Part shown: in pieces, positions 22,197-33,379 of the stretch | Numbering within the stretch: position 1 is the stretch's first letter | How the letters are laid out: each line of letters opens with the position of its first letter | Origin: Alopecurus myosuroides | Lineage: Eukaryota; Streptophyta; Magnoliopsida; Poales; Poaceae | DNA length: 64,000 nt | Assembly: GCA_028641055.1 (NCBI GenBank) | Contig: CM054060.1 | Coordinates: forward strand, 293,990,660 to 294,054,659 | Reading direction: 5' to 3' | Made by a program: the position numbers and the translations under genes | The notes under the pieces: model-generated | Told to the model about the DNA's origin: nothing | Databases searched by the model: none | Seen by the model: only the letters and a program-made list of their open reading frames with translations

Positions 22197-25100
22197 TTAG
22201 TTCTTCTTGGGCACCGGTCCCGGGTTGGCGTGACCGATACACATTCTCCACATGTTGGACTTTTTCATGATGAGTACCGGGTTTACTAGCCAACCCGGGT
22301 GAGGTGTTTCCATAACGTGGCTGGTTGTGAGCGGCCGTGCCGTTTCTTCTCTTATAGCGGATTGTTTGGGGGAGTCATCCTTGATAAAAGCTACCATTTT
22401 AGTATCTTGTGCTACCTTGGACTTTGCCCTTTCGCCTTCAGTGCTCGGCCTTTTTGATGTGGTTCTGTCCTCCGGGTCTGCTTGAGACCGATAGTGCTTG
22501 AGTTCTTCTTTTCTACAGGCTTGCTCGGCCATTGCTGCGTCTCCTTCATCGCATTCACCTGCTATGTCTCGATTTCCATGTATGGTAATGGTCTTCTTGG
22601 GACCCGGGATTTTTAGCTGTAGATACACGTAACACGGCCTAGCCATGAATTTGGCATAAGCCGGCCTTCCGAATAACGCGTGATAAGGACTGCGCAATTT
22701 GACTACCTCAAAGGTGAGCCACTCAACTCGATAGTTATCCTTTGACTCCCCAAAAGCTACCACCAATGTGATTTTTCCCTCGGGGCACGCTGAATGACCC
22801 GGCACTATCCCATGAAAAATTGTTGAGCTTTTTTGTAGCTGGGACTCCTTGAGGCCCATGCGTAGGAAGGTTTCCCAATACAGTATATTGATGCTACTTC
22901 CACCATCCATAAAAACCTTTTTCAGCTCATACCCATTGACCTGTGGTGCGACTACTAATGCCAAGACTCCCGGGTGTTCTACTCTTTCTGGGTGATCCCT
23001 TCTGCTCCATGTTACATCCTGTTCTGACCATCTCAGGTATCTCGGGACAGCCGACGAAACTGAGTTGACCGCTTGCTTCAGTATCTTTTTGTCCTTGTTA
23101 GAACCTCCTGTGGTATGCACATGATATTGACCCAATTGTTTGGGGTTAGCCTGGAAACCTCCTGCCCCTCCTTGGTTATTACCTTGATTTCCAGCCGCCG
23201 GGTTACCGGCTGGGGGTGGGCCGTTGCCCGGGTTTCCCCCTGGACCCGGTCCTCCTCCCCGTCCTGCACCTCGCATAACTCTGTTCAATTCCTCATTTTT
23301 CCATCTTTGTAAGTCGGCGCACTGCTCCAAGGAGTGGTTAGCGGGCCTGCCGTTCCTGCTGTGCTTCGGGCATGCCATTCTGAATATGTCCCAATTGTTA
23401 CTTGGCCTTGGTGGTCCTTGATAGTTTCCTCCATTGTGATTACCTCCGTTGAAATTTCCTTATGCTCTGGGTCTCGAAGACCCGGCCTCTGTATTGGCGA
23501 CAAACTCGGAGCCTCCTTCGAACGGGCGCTTGTTCTGGCTATTTTCGTTATTACCCGGTGCTGATCCATTGCTGGTTCTTCCGTTATTACTTGTGTTTGC
23601 TTTTACCTTCTTGTCATCAACTTCCTCCTCTGTAGTATCTGTCGCAGCGTGTTTGTTGCACGCATCCATCAATTCTCCCATTGTAACCTCCGACGCATTC
23701 CGACTTGATTTCATGCGAGTTAACTTTTGCACTAAAGGTATATACTTGCATGTTTTTGCCATAGCTTGTAGTGCATCCTTGGGCTGAATATCTGTGGACG
23801 AGTGAAGTATTTCCATAACCCGGCGCACCCAAATGCGTGCCGACTCTCCCTTCTTCTGGACGCATCGCTCTAGATCATCAATAGTGAACAATTTTCTGCA
23901 CGTCCCATGAAAGTGCTTGACAAACGCGGTCTTCAATTCCTCCCAGGACTTGATCGATCCTTCCGGCAAATTGGTGAACCACAACTTTGCTGCTCCTTCT
24001 GACATCATCAAGTACATGAACTTGGCTTGGAGATTCTCGGATGCGTTGCGAATCGACATTGCCATCTCATAACTGCTTAGCCATGTTTCCGGATCCATAG
24101 TTGGCTCGTAATTCACTACTTTTCCTGGCTCTTTGAATTTTTCCGGGTAAGGTTCAGCTCTGATATTGTCCGAGAGACACTTGGGTCCTGCAAGAACGGT
24201 CGAGGCCGGCCTTGCTCGAGAAACGTGTGATACAGCGGGGGGCGCGGCTGGGCGCGGCGCTACGGGTAGTCCATGCGCAGCAGACCCGGCCGCGGCCCTC
24301 CGAGCCCTGGAACTGTCCACAACAGCCTGTGCTGCTGATGCTGCCTGAACACGGGGAGGAGGCGGCATTTGCTGCTGCTCTTCCCTCCGTCGTGCTGAAC
24401 TTGTTTGGATATTCCCTTGTTGTTGACTGACGTATGGCGTCCCGTGCATCCCACTTCTATGATCCGGATAATTGGTTTGCTGCGCCACCGCAGTGTGCAA
24501 CAGATCGATTGCTTGCCGGGTCTTCTCTGCATGGGGTGACTCTCCCACGGGGATTTGATTTAATGCGAGTGTCGCTGCATACACATTGTCCATGGGATTA
24601 TTGTAGTGACCTGCTGGTGTGCGAAATCGTGATGGTGGCGGTGGTGGTAGATCGTTGCCGGTTGTGACTCTAGTCTGTGGTAGGGGTAACCCGGCCTGCT
24701 CATTTGCCGGATGTGCCCCCGCTGTTGCCGGTTGGGGTGCGGTCCCCTGGTTCACCACTGGTATCGGCTGATCCTGAGGTGTGATAAATAAAGCAGCCGG
24801 ATTAATAACCCCGCCCGTTGCTGGTAACCTAGTTTGATGCCTTTGATGTACTCTAGATGTTTCCTCTCGGAGCCGAGTTTCCAGCGCATCCAGCTCATGT
24901 TGCCGCATGGCCATCCCTTGCCTTTCTGCCTCTACTTGCCTTCTTTGCTGTTCCAACGCACGACGAGCCACATCCAGATCCCTGGCACGATCCGCTGCGT
25001 TTTCTGGAGTGATGACCGTAGCAAGAACCGTGGGGTCTAGGATCAGATTGTTATCGAATAAGGCCGGGTGACGCGGGTTCGAAGGACCTGCCCCCGGTGT

Positions 25101-25259
25101 CCGGTTTCCCAGGAATCCGAACGTATTTGCGTGCAACTCCTCGTCTGCTGCACGGCTGGTTACTGACGCCGATTCTCCATCAACCCGGGCCAGAACCGGG
25201 TCTCCGTTAGCCGCGCCCTGCTGCTGGGGCAACGCCTGAGCCGCCCCGACTGCTGCCAC
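22197..25259 (-). pseudogene. gag-protease of element B with truncated RT start
   Basis: One minus-strand frame runs from an ATG at 25259 to 22197 with a single internal taa at 23460-23462 (probably CAA originally). It is also open upstream to an in-frame tag at 25464-25466. Order: Ala/Gln/Pro-rich N-terminus with coiled-coil potential, gag core (NYEPTMDPETWLSSYEMAM, AKLWFTNLPEGSIKSWEEL), a zinc-finger-like CPKHSRNGRPANHSLEQC, a Gly-rich linker, then protease with the Tat-type site FMDGGSSINILYWETF and HALFGRPAYAKFMA. The last 35 residues begin RT (GWLVNPVLIMKK, WRMCI) and then lose the family's sequence before the stop. No YVDD, RNase H or integrase follows. Gag could supply particles if the stop were read through. 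Confidence 0.88.
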
Positions 25260-25781
25260 GGTTGCGTTTTCTTGGTTGAGATTGGCCGCGGGAGCCGTGT
25301 AGACCGCAACTCGGCGTACGATACTTGGTGTAAATTCACGTTGTTCTTCTTCGTCGTTATTCTCCTCATACCGGTTCTCCAGCAGATCCAGGATGGACTC
25401 GGTATCATCCTCTCTTTCGACCCGGTCGCGCGGGGTCCATGTCGGTTCCTCCGGCTGTTCGCACTACGCGATGGGTTCTTCCGCCGGATATGTCGTTCCA
25501 ATTGATTCTTCATCTTCTGATTGGATAGAAGCGGCTTCCCCTGACACAGAATCAGATCCAAAATTGTCAGGGATTGAACCGGAAGTACATACCATACCAA
25601 TGAAGACGCTGATCCGGCCGATTGTCACGACGGATCCGGATTCGAGGTGATCCGATTCTGGCCCCCAGCCGGAATCATCGACCGTCTTTTCTCCTTTATG
25701 GTCGGTGTAGATCTCGCCGACGACAAGATTCTCCATGTTCTTCCGAGCTTCTCCCGTGATGTAAACACCTTTGGACGCAGG

Positions 25782-25800
25782 CCCCACGGTGGGCACCAAC
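25782..25800 (-). other. Primer binding site of element B
   Basis: On the minus strand gttggtgcccaccgtgggg directly follows the 5' LTR end. It differs from the site of element A by one base (T for C), pointing to the same primer tRNA, probably a tRNA-Arg as described for RIRE2-like elements. Confidence 0.75.
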
Positions 25801-26277
25801 TGTCGTGGGATAATCACGGCAGACGTTACCGGGGGTAACTGATCTTGGGGCAAGACGACACAGGCGTTTGGGAGAGGGTTTAGCTCAGAGGAAAACATGA
25901 TGCAACTCGATCTGGTAGCCGGCAATCAAAGTCGCCGAGTCTCTGATCTTGATATAATAACTTAACTCTCGGGTTACACGGGATGCTCGATATCAAACGA
26001 TATTGCTAGGGTTCTTAGATCTTAATCAACTACTCCTAGGGGTCGGTTTATAAAGCACCCGTACCCCCTGGCTTACCCTCCAAGGCGCACCCTGGATCCT
26101 ACCCGGACACGGCGCACAAACCCTAACTTTCCTTCACCATAACCCACAATCCGGGTTACTGGGCCTACAAACTTGGGCCTTCCGAAAGTTTCTTTATCCT
26201 TAGCCGGATCCTGCGCAGCGTCCTTTGGGCCGGGTTATTCCTTGGAGTTGGCCTACCGGGTTATTATCCCTCCATCA
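25801..26277 (-). repeat. 5' LTR of element B
   Basis: 477 bp, read from 26277 down. A TATA-like tttataaa at 26047-26054 is suitably placed for minus-strand transcription. Differences from the other copy: aa/gg, c/t, g/a, a/g and c/t. Confidence 0.92.
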
Positions 26278-26327
26278 TCGTTGTTCATTCTCCCTCCGTC
26301 GCCTCTCCTTCCTCTGTCGAAGAGTCG

Positions 26328-27990
26328 ATGGCGGGCTTGAGGAGGGCTTCTACTACCGCCGCCGACAATGTGCCCAAGAAGGGAGCCTGGGCCAGATCGA
26401 CGGTGAGGCTGGAGGATGTCCGGTACTATCGAGGCATGGGCTACTTCGGACCGGCCTCGACGGTGGCGGTCACCTCTCGCATCCGTTCCCCGGACACCGA
26501 GGTGCCGGATAACCTGCGCACCGTTCTACGCACGCCGCTGGAGTTTGAGAACGTCCCGAACCCGCAAGCCAACGAGCGGATCTTCTTCCTGTTGCACCTC
26601 GACCGCGGCCTCGTGCCCCGTGTAAGCAACTTCATCTCCTCCTTTCTCACCTACTTCGGCCTCCAGATCCACCACCTGGGGCCGAACTCCATGACTTACC
26701 TTGCTTACTTCGTAAGCTTGTGTGAGAACTACATGGGCATCTGACCCAACCTCGACCTCTTCGACCGGCTTTTCTTCCTGAAGGGGGGAACGGAGGTGGC
26801 GCAGGGTCCGCTAGTAAAGTGCGGGTGCGCCATGTTGTAGCAAGTTGATCTTGGTGGAGTCGGCAAAGATGTGGCAGCAGACGTACTTCTACGTCGAGGA
26901 CCTGCAAGGCGGGGACCAAATCGTCCTCGACCCCTTCATCAACCGGCTGCCGACTACCCAGAACAACTGGACGGATCGCACCCGTGGCGACTCAAGGTTG
27001 TGCGATGCCCTGTTGGACCGCATAAAGAAGCTCTCCCTCGCCGGCTTGACTAGCCAGGACCTGCTGATGAGATGGATGGCACCCCGGCTGATGCCCATGC
27101 GGCACCGGTCGCACAAGATGTGCTTCACGTCGGGGCCCAATAACCCCAAACGGCTGGCCCAGACGGACGCCGACTGGGCGTCGCTGAAGGGCTTCATGCG
27201 CATCCTTGCGCCCAAGGAGGTGGTGACAGAGCTATGGCAGTATGGCCTTGCGCCATACACACGACAGCGCCACCCTCCCTGGATAAATGCTCGATCTGCT
27301 CCGGGTCGATCTCGTACTGTTTCTGACAGTTGATTTCTGACACCATCCGGTTGGTATAGCTTTTCTCCATCCAGGTGGTGGAGGATGGACCAAATGGTCT
27401 GGATTTTCTTCCAGATCTGTCGCCACTGGCGACGCAGCTGGAGCCGACCGAGGGCGCGGCGGAGGCGGAGGACAAGGCGGCAGACCCTACTCCGGCCCGG
27501 ATGATGAAGTGATTTACATTGACGATGATGATTCTGGTGTAGATTCGTCAGCTTCCTCCGTAGCGCCGGCCAACCGGCTGGACGAGCCGACGAACCGGGG
27601 GCCAAGCGGGGGCGTGGCGTAACGCTCCTGGCTGGTGGATCTCGACGCCATCAAAGGGCACCGCCGCCGACAGTGATCGGGTAAGGTTCCTTCTTTCTCT
27701 TTCTCTGCTTTCTTCACAACCGCATGTCTTTCTTCAATGCTTTTCTTCGCCTTGCATGGGTACCATACCGTCCAGCCCCATGCGGACACCGGCTCCCTTG
27801 CCTGCTCGGGAGATGAATCTGCCCTCTGTGGTGGACGCGTGTCTGGAGGGCAAGGCCCTACGCTGGCTGCGGCCGATGCCGCGACGGCAGCCGCCGGGGG
27901 CCAGCCGGATCTGGCCACGGTCTCGCAGCCCGAGGCGCCCGTCGCCACGGCAGCTACCGCACCCAGCCGTAGGTGGTCGCCACTCCGCCC
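26328..27990 (+). pseudogene. Antisense gene of element A, 5' part (Transposase_28-like)
   Basis: The ATG at 26328 starts a frame ending at a tga at 26742-26744 in an otherwise continuing domain (after CENYMGI). The N-terminus (KKGAWARSTVRLEDVRYYRG) and FLTYFGLQIHHLGPNSMTYL align by eye with the matching gene in element B. Coding resumes in another frame at about 26845-27330 (MWQQTYFYVEDLQ, DALLDRIKKLSLAGLTSQDL), with an acidic patch near 27500-27540 (VIYIDDDDSG type) and a Pro/Arg-rich part up to about 27990. The CACTA element interrupts at 28015 and the gene continues at 50082. Element B sits in its leader. Stops, frameshifts and two insertions make it dead. Confidence 0.68.
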
Positions 27991-28011
27991 GTCACCACGC
28001 CATGCACCACC

Positions 28012-28014
28012 TTG
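28012..28014. repeat. Left target-site duplication of the CACTA element (ttg)
   Basis: ttg before cactacc is repeated at 50079-50081 after gtagtg. Three bases is diagnostic for CACTA transposons. Confidence 0.85.
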
Positions 28015-28870
28015 CACTACCAAATTCGGCGCGGTCTGGGACATTTCAATACAGTCGGATGGGCTCCAAACCGTCGCTAATGGCAATCCGCGACGGTTTA
28101 CTCGACGGAGTGAGAACGTCCCTGATCGACTGTCACGGACGATTCTGCGACGTTAACTTGAACGGGAGAACGTTGAGGCAATCCGCAACGTTCAGAAAAT
28201 CGTCGCGAGCATATGGGCCGTCCGGCCCCGGCCCATTAAGCGGCAACGTTGTTTTTCATCGCTGTCGGCTGACACGTGGCAAAGGATTAACAGACGGTCG
28301 TTAGCGTAATCAGCTGACATCACACTACAGGCAGCTTACGTCATTACGGTCGCAACGTTTTTTCCCGTCAAAAATAGATTCTGTTAAAGCCCTGTTTATG
28401 ACGTCACCAATCCGTTCATGACGTTATAACCGCCGATCCCGTTCACGACGATTTTTGTTGTCGCGGGCTCAACCAATCATGTGAAACCATGTGGACGCCA
28501 TCTGCGACGAACTTGCTAGCGTCGTGGTATGAGATGACGCAACGAGATGACGCCACGTGGACCAATCGTACGTTGCCGCGTGGTTTTTTCCGGGGACGAT
28601 CTCCGATCGTCGTGGGCTACGCGGTGACGGATTTTTTCTGACGCAAAACGACGCCACGTGGACCAAGTGCACGGTGTCACATGGCGCCCTTTTCCGCGAC
28701 GTTTTCTGTTTTGTTGTGGAACTACCCATTCATAAAACGACAAGTGGACCATGTGCACGGTGCCACGTGGCACCTTTTCACGACGTTTTTATTTTCGTTG
28801 TGGAACTGTCCAACCGTAAAACGACATGTGGGCATGTCGTAAGGGACCATGTGTCCTAATCCAGGCCTGT
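28015..28870. repeat. Left terminal inverted repeat and subterminal repeat zone of the CACTA
   Basis: The terminal cactaccaaattc is followed by many CGACG, CCGTCG, GCGACGTT and ACGACGTTTTT motifs in both directions and repeated blocks such as gccacgtgg(ac/ca)cc around 28550-28850. No open frame here looks coding. Confidence 0.8.
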
Positions 28871-29062
28871 TTTTACGTTACGATACTACGACGTTTTTTT
28901 TCGTGCCAGATGGGCGCTTAAATCATCGTTCGAATTGACCTTTCCATGTTACATATGCCACATAGCAGACATTAAATACAGAAATTGCAACACTAGTGGT
29001 TTATTTTACACAAACGCAAACCAACATACAGAAATTCAGCTTTCAGCAACACGACCATAGTT

Positions 29063-30012
29063 TCAATTACCACATATGCGCTGAGCTAACTGCTCAAGCA
29101 GGGGAACTCCTTCTTGTTGGCACGTTTTTAGCTCGTCTTTTTCCTTCCGCATTTCTTCCATTTCAAATGCAAACCGGAGCCTCATTCGCTCAGGTTCTGC
29201 ATTCGCCTCCCTCAAATCAGCAATTGTGATGCGCATATTGGCATCCCTCCCTCTCTCAACATCAGTTTGCACTTGGTGTTCAGACTTTGAAATACTTGTT
29301 TTCACACAAGATTTCTTCGACAAAGTATGCTTTCCACGATCCAGCATGACACCTAAAGTATCATCCTCATCCTCTGAAGCTGGTGTTGACATCATCCGTT
29401 TCTTGCTTGCCTATCAAGCATGCAAAGAAAATAGATGTAAGTATGTACAGAAAACAGATGAAACTAGCAGGTGACCAGCAATGTACAGAAAATAGATGAA
29501 ACTAACAGATGGCCAGCAATGTACAGAAAATATTTGAAAAATAGCAGATGACAATCAAACAAGCGTGTCTGTAATGAAAAATGACCTAGCAGATGTCAAG
29601 CATGTCAGGAGCATAGATGGAAACCATGTTAAAATGACAACCACAACCTTAATTAGCTTGCCAAAACGTCTTATGGTATGGAATAGATGAAGTAGCACAA
29701 AATATATGACACAACAGTAATCAAATTGTTCAACACAAGATAAGTAAGATGTGCCCTAGTTGTTGTTTTTTTAACTAAAGGGATTTTTTATTACTTAAAG
29801 AGTTTTAAGCATTATACCCTAGTTGTTGTGATATCATCGAAGAATGTTGAGCTGCCGAATTAGGGAATAACCTGCAACTCATTGTCCTCACTAAATAGGG
29901 ATTGACATGACCAGTCTCCTTCACTGGAATCTGATTCCTCTTCAGCATCATCCTCGGGAGTGTACTCAGATCCAGAGTCTTCCTTCTTGATCTTTTTGGG
30001 TGTGAATACTTG
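29063..30012 (-). CDS. Two-exon acidic coiled-coil gene of the CACTA (3' end; possibly TnpA-like)
   Basis: On the minus strand an exon-like segment at 30012-29872 (acceptor ctttag, donor cag|gttatt, 47 codons, phase 0) reads VFTPKKIKKEDSGSEY and on through an Asp/Glu/Ser-rich stretch. A second segment at 29410-29063 (acceptor ttgatag, phase 0, 116 codons with stop) begins ASKKRMMSTPASEDEDD and ends in a charged helix (RLRFAFEMEEMRKEKDELK) suited to a coiled coil. Both are open and the phases match, so this looks like the end of a real gene. Upstream exons were not found; 30020-30780 has no convincing coding. In this position and with this make-up it may be the element's TnpA-like DNA-binding partner, but no conserved motif proves it. 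Confidence 0.5.
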
Positions 30013-30780
30013 CTAAAGACTTTACACCCAGTTGATGCATCCTTGCACTATTTGCCATGATAGTTCTGGCACGCTCTTCTTCCATGGGGTGTAGTGGTGA
30101 TCCTAACATGAATAAATAACTCAAAGTAAGCTCCAAATATAAACACTTGATAAGAACCTAATACATCATTAAAAATTAAGGTACTCATCCTGTAAGAATA
30201 GTCGAGTGTAAGTAATATAAATTCTGATCGTAGATTCGTAACTAAGACTGACAGGATCATAAGAAAAGTGAGCTTAACCTAATAGTATGCAGATTGGAAA
30301 TAAGCAAACTTTTACCGTAGGAAAACAAAACTGGATACTTCTATTTTTATCTTTATGCAATATTAGCAAGAAGGTCCCCCTAACGATTTCCATTAAAAGA
30401 AACCATGCAGTCTTTTCTACTACGAAAGCAAATAATTGAAAAAGGAGCATCAGGAGGGCAACACACCCAATTCCGCTACATATTTGTCCGAATTAACACA
30501 TGGACAAGCCTCTGTTTACCACTATACAAATTATAAATGCAAAGCCAATAACAAACACGGATATAAGGAACCATTAATCATACAACTAAACAGAGAAACA
30601 TTTTAGAGAGATTTATTACATCAAACATTAGCAGGATAATTAAGAAGCATCAATCAAACAATTTAGAGAGATTAATTGCATCGAACATAAGAAGAATCAA
30701 GCATACAATTAAACAGACAACCAATTCAGAAAGATTAATTGCATCGAACATATGAAGAACCATCAATCTTACTGCGTTTC
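30013..30780. other. AT-rich non-coding stretch in the CACTA
   Basis: I see no coding segment. Short similar stretches (agagattaattgcatcgaacat) recur near 30665-30755, hinting at small local duplications. It may be intron of the minus-strand gene at 29063-30012. Confidence 0.4.
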
Positions 30781-30829
30781 TCGCCTTCAATCTTTACCCA
30801 TCTCGGCATGGTTGCAGACATTGATGATG

Positions 30830-31200
30830 AAGTTGCGGCGAGGTTGGAGACGAGGTGGCATATCTGGACGTACGGCGAGGTTAATGGCGAGGTGGCACAC
30901 CAGCGAGCACACGAAGGCGAGGTTGGAGACGGGGTGGCAGCTCTAGACGTACGACGAGGTTAATGGCGAGGTGGCAGACCTGCGAGCACACAAAGGTGAG
31001 GTTGGTGAAGATGTGGCAGACCGGTAAGCATGACGGCGAGGTGGCACACCAGGGAGCACATGACGGCGAGGTTGGCGACGATGTGGCAGACCGGTGAGCA
31101 CGACGGCGAGGTGGCACACCAGGAAGCACACGACGGCGAGGTTGGTGACGATGTGGCAGACCGGTGAGCACGACGGCGAGGTGGTGGTCCTGGACAGTGA
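30830..31200. repeat. Minisatellite, about 70-84 bp units, in the CACTA
   Basis: The unit gacggcgaggtggcacacca...gaccggtgagcac is 70 bp in the last two near-perfect copies (about 31030-31170), with three longer, more diverged copies before them from 30830. Long open frames in several readings come from the repeat's composition (no stops in a GC-rich unit) and are not taken as genes. Confidence 0.8.
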
Positions 31201-31908
31201 CCTGGGCGGGGTGGGGGATCTCGATGGCGATGTCGGAGATCTGGCAAGCGAGCTATACGGCGATGTGTAAGAGGGGTGGGATCTGGCCTGGGAGGACGGG
31301 GACTGGAGGGGAGAAGGGGGAGTAGTCGATTCTTTGGGCGAGGGCCGGGGGGATAAGGGAGGGTTTCAAAATGATTACATAAATGCCCTCCGCGATAAAG
31401 TTTGACCGTTGTGTGCGGGAGGGCTGAGAAGTAATATTCTTGCGCGAATTTTTTTGGTGGGCTGTCCTGGCGCCAAATTTTTGGAGGGACGCGAAATTTT
31501 GGCGGAAGTGCGGGAAACTATGCTTGCCGTCGGATACTGATGGGTGGCTTAAACAAATTGACCATTTATGCAATAATTTACTAAAGGGACCTGATGGGTG
31601 GCTTAAACAAATTGACCATTTCTGTAATAATTTACTAAAGGGATCTTGTGAGGATATAAAGAAGTATTATGAAATAATTTTGGAGTTGAGTTCGTCGGGC
31701 ATAAAACGCGTTAGAATATGCAGAACGGTTCTATGTGAAACCAACAGTAACTAAAGAACTACAGATAACTGAGTACTTGCAACACAACACATACTATTAA
31801 CTTAATTATAGAGTAGCAAAACACAATCACAGCACACACAAATGTGTCGACAAGTAAAACACGACGAGTCGACCACGTAGGAGGTTACACATATGATCTA
31901 TAAGCACA
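31201..31908. other. Non-coding stretch with a short duplication
   Basis: A 45-50 bp segment (gatgggtggcttaaacaaattgaccatt...tttactaaaggga) occurs twice in tandem at about 31539-31640. Otherwise I see nothing coding. Confidence 0.45.
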
Positions 31909-32295
31909 CTAGTTGCCGTGATGAAGGACATGGACAACCGGACGCACCAGTGGGACAAACTCTTTCCAGAGGAGCAAAGGGTTGACCTGGACGCAACACA
32001 CCAGGGTGTCGTTCAGCCAGTAGCGGCCGCCGTGCATATTTGGTCCCGATCCATGCTCCCAAAGCCTGACGTAGACCCCGCCGCCATCCTTGCCGTGGTC
32101 GATGATGAACATCCGCTGATCGGCGTACTTTACGCCAAGCAAGATGTGCGCGACGCTCCAAGCAGAGATATTTCCACCAACGGTGAAGAACTGCACCACG
32201 CCAGAGAGGCCATAGCCGTCGGGGCGGACGTAATCCACTTGGTGTGCGTCCTCGAGCGGTTCCTCCCCGATCAGCTAGATGGTCGTCCAGGCCAT
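31909..32295 (-). pseudogene. Gene fragment of unknown family in the CACTA (early stop)
   Basis: An ATG at 32295 on the minus strand opens 129 codons with one tag at codon 7. The product (GYGLSGVVQFFTVGGNIS, SVAHILLGVKYADQRMF, VVHVLHHGN at the end) has the mixed hydrophobic make-up of a folded globular protein, unlike the shadow frames around it, and has high third-position GC like a grass gene. I do not recognise the family. It looks like a captured exon broken by a nonsense change. Confidence 0.4.
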
Positions 32296-32972
32296 GGCGC
32301 GCGCAGAGAGCACAAAGCTGACCTAACTCTTGTGTTTTGCACAAGCTATCTATTCGAGACATGTTGATGAAGGGGGTGCGTTTTGCAGAGGCCCTCCAAA
32401 TGCACCGATCGGGTAATATAGCGGCGGGGAGAGGCAGGCCAGCGGATCACCAAACACCATTAATTGGTGCCGAGGCCGGCCTTTACCATGGAGTTTGCTG
32501 TCCAGGCGCAGCGATGACAACGAGCACACACAAACGGCAGGGTCATGCAGGCGTGGAGAAAATCATGCATCACGGGCCAGTATGCATACTGCCGGCGCCG
32601 ACTTCGACCCAACGGTCCACAGCTAGCCGGCAACGCATGCAACAGTGGAAGCGAGGCATGGGCATGCATGCACATGGTCGTGCACGCACGTAGGCACGCA
32701 TTAAGATCAAGACGCGATGGGTCACGCAGGCACAGAACGCAGTGCACGGAGGCAAAGAGTGCACGTCTCGCGCGGCATGCAGCTAACTCTCCCAAAGTTT
32801 GCAGGCATGGCGTGCAACATCTAGCTAGCCCCAAATTAGGCTCAGCACGCATGTAGACAGAACCGTGGCGACGTCCCGTCTTCCCCATGCACTGAGACAT
32901 GAAATTTTAAGGGGCCGAGCATCTCTCCTCTTGCACTCCTAAAATCGACTCCTCCATGGATGAGTGTACTTC
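32296..32972. other. GC-rich stretch with no assignable gene
   Basis: Several overlapping open frames on both strands reflect composition (repeated gcatgca and gcacgca motifs) and none shows a domain. It may be promoter or leader sequence captured with the neighbouring fragments. Confidence 0.35.
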
Positions 32973-33263
32973 ATGTCTTCGTTGTACTGGGACGAGCAAG
33001 TGGATCTGGAGTACTTAGGGAGGCTCCACTCCTACATCATCGACAACAGCGTGCACTCCAGCGACACGGAGTGTTCCGACGAGGAGAAGGAGGAAGAGTA
33101 CTCGCCCGAGACAGAGTGGCGCCCCTTGGCACCGCCGGAACTTGCCGCCCCGCCAGCAAACGCCTTCTTCCTCCCATGTAACTTCCCCATTTGCAGCTGG
33201 GCACTTGCACAGCCGGGAACCTGCCCAAACTGCGGGTCCGAGGAGTGCCACCACCTAGTTTAG
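32973..33263 (+). CDS. Small acidic open frame with a Cys/His end (hypothetical, possibly captured)
   Basis: An ATG at 32973 gives 96 codons to a tag at 33261-33263. The product begins MSSLYWDEQVDLEYL, has an acidic run (TECSDEEKEEEYSPE), then a Pro/Ala linker and an end with paired Cys and His (CPNCGSEECHH) that could bind a metal. It is not a known domain that I can name. AT-rich sequence with several attatt motifs follows, as in a 3' end. It is intact, but expression is unknown. Confidence 0.4.
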   Translation: MSSLYWDEQVDLEYLGRLHSYIIDNSVHSSDTECSDEEKEEEYSPETEWRPLAPPELAAPPANAFFLPCNFPICSWALAQPGTCPNCGSEECHHLV

Positions 33264-33379
33264 GGTTTTATTGACTATAATTATTATTATCTTAATTAAG
33301 CTCCCTTCAGTGTGAATGTATTATCTTTATTTTGACTCAAGTTTGATTGAAACTCTCTAAATTTCAGCTCCGAATGGGT

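Larger units (their letters stand above)
16275..26277 (-). mobile_element. Tat-clade element 'B', non-autonomous gag-protease derivative, minus strand
   Basis: Two 477-bp LTRs (16275-16751 and 25801-26277) differ at six positions by eye, all transitions. On the minus strand come the primer site, gag, protease and the first few residues of reverse transcriptase, after which pol is missing. The rest of the interior carries a plus-strand multi-exon gene. With no RT, RNase H or integrase it could not move itself, yet its LTR divergence of about 1.3% is low, so enzymes from a related element were probably used. Total length is 10.0 kb. Confidence 0.93.

Noticed and set aside
23224..23564. Plus-strand frames across the gag-protease of element B
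   Set aside because: Shadows of the minus-strand gag frame, which carries the real motifs.
32340..32900. Open frames of 100-146 codons on both strands in the CACTA
   Set aside because: Overlapping frames with Cys/His/Arg-biased products typical of shadows in GC-rich DNA; no domain or splice context.
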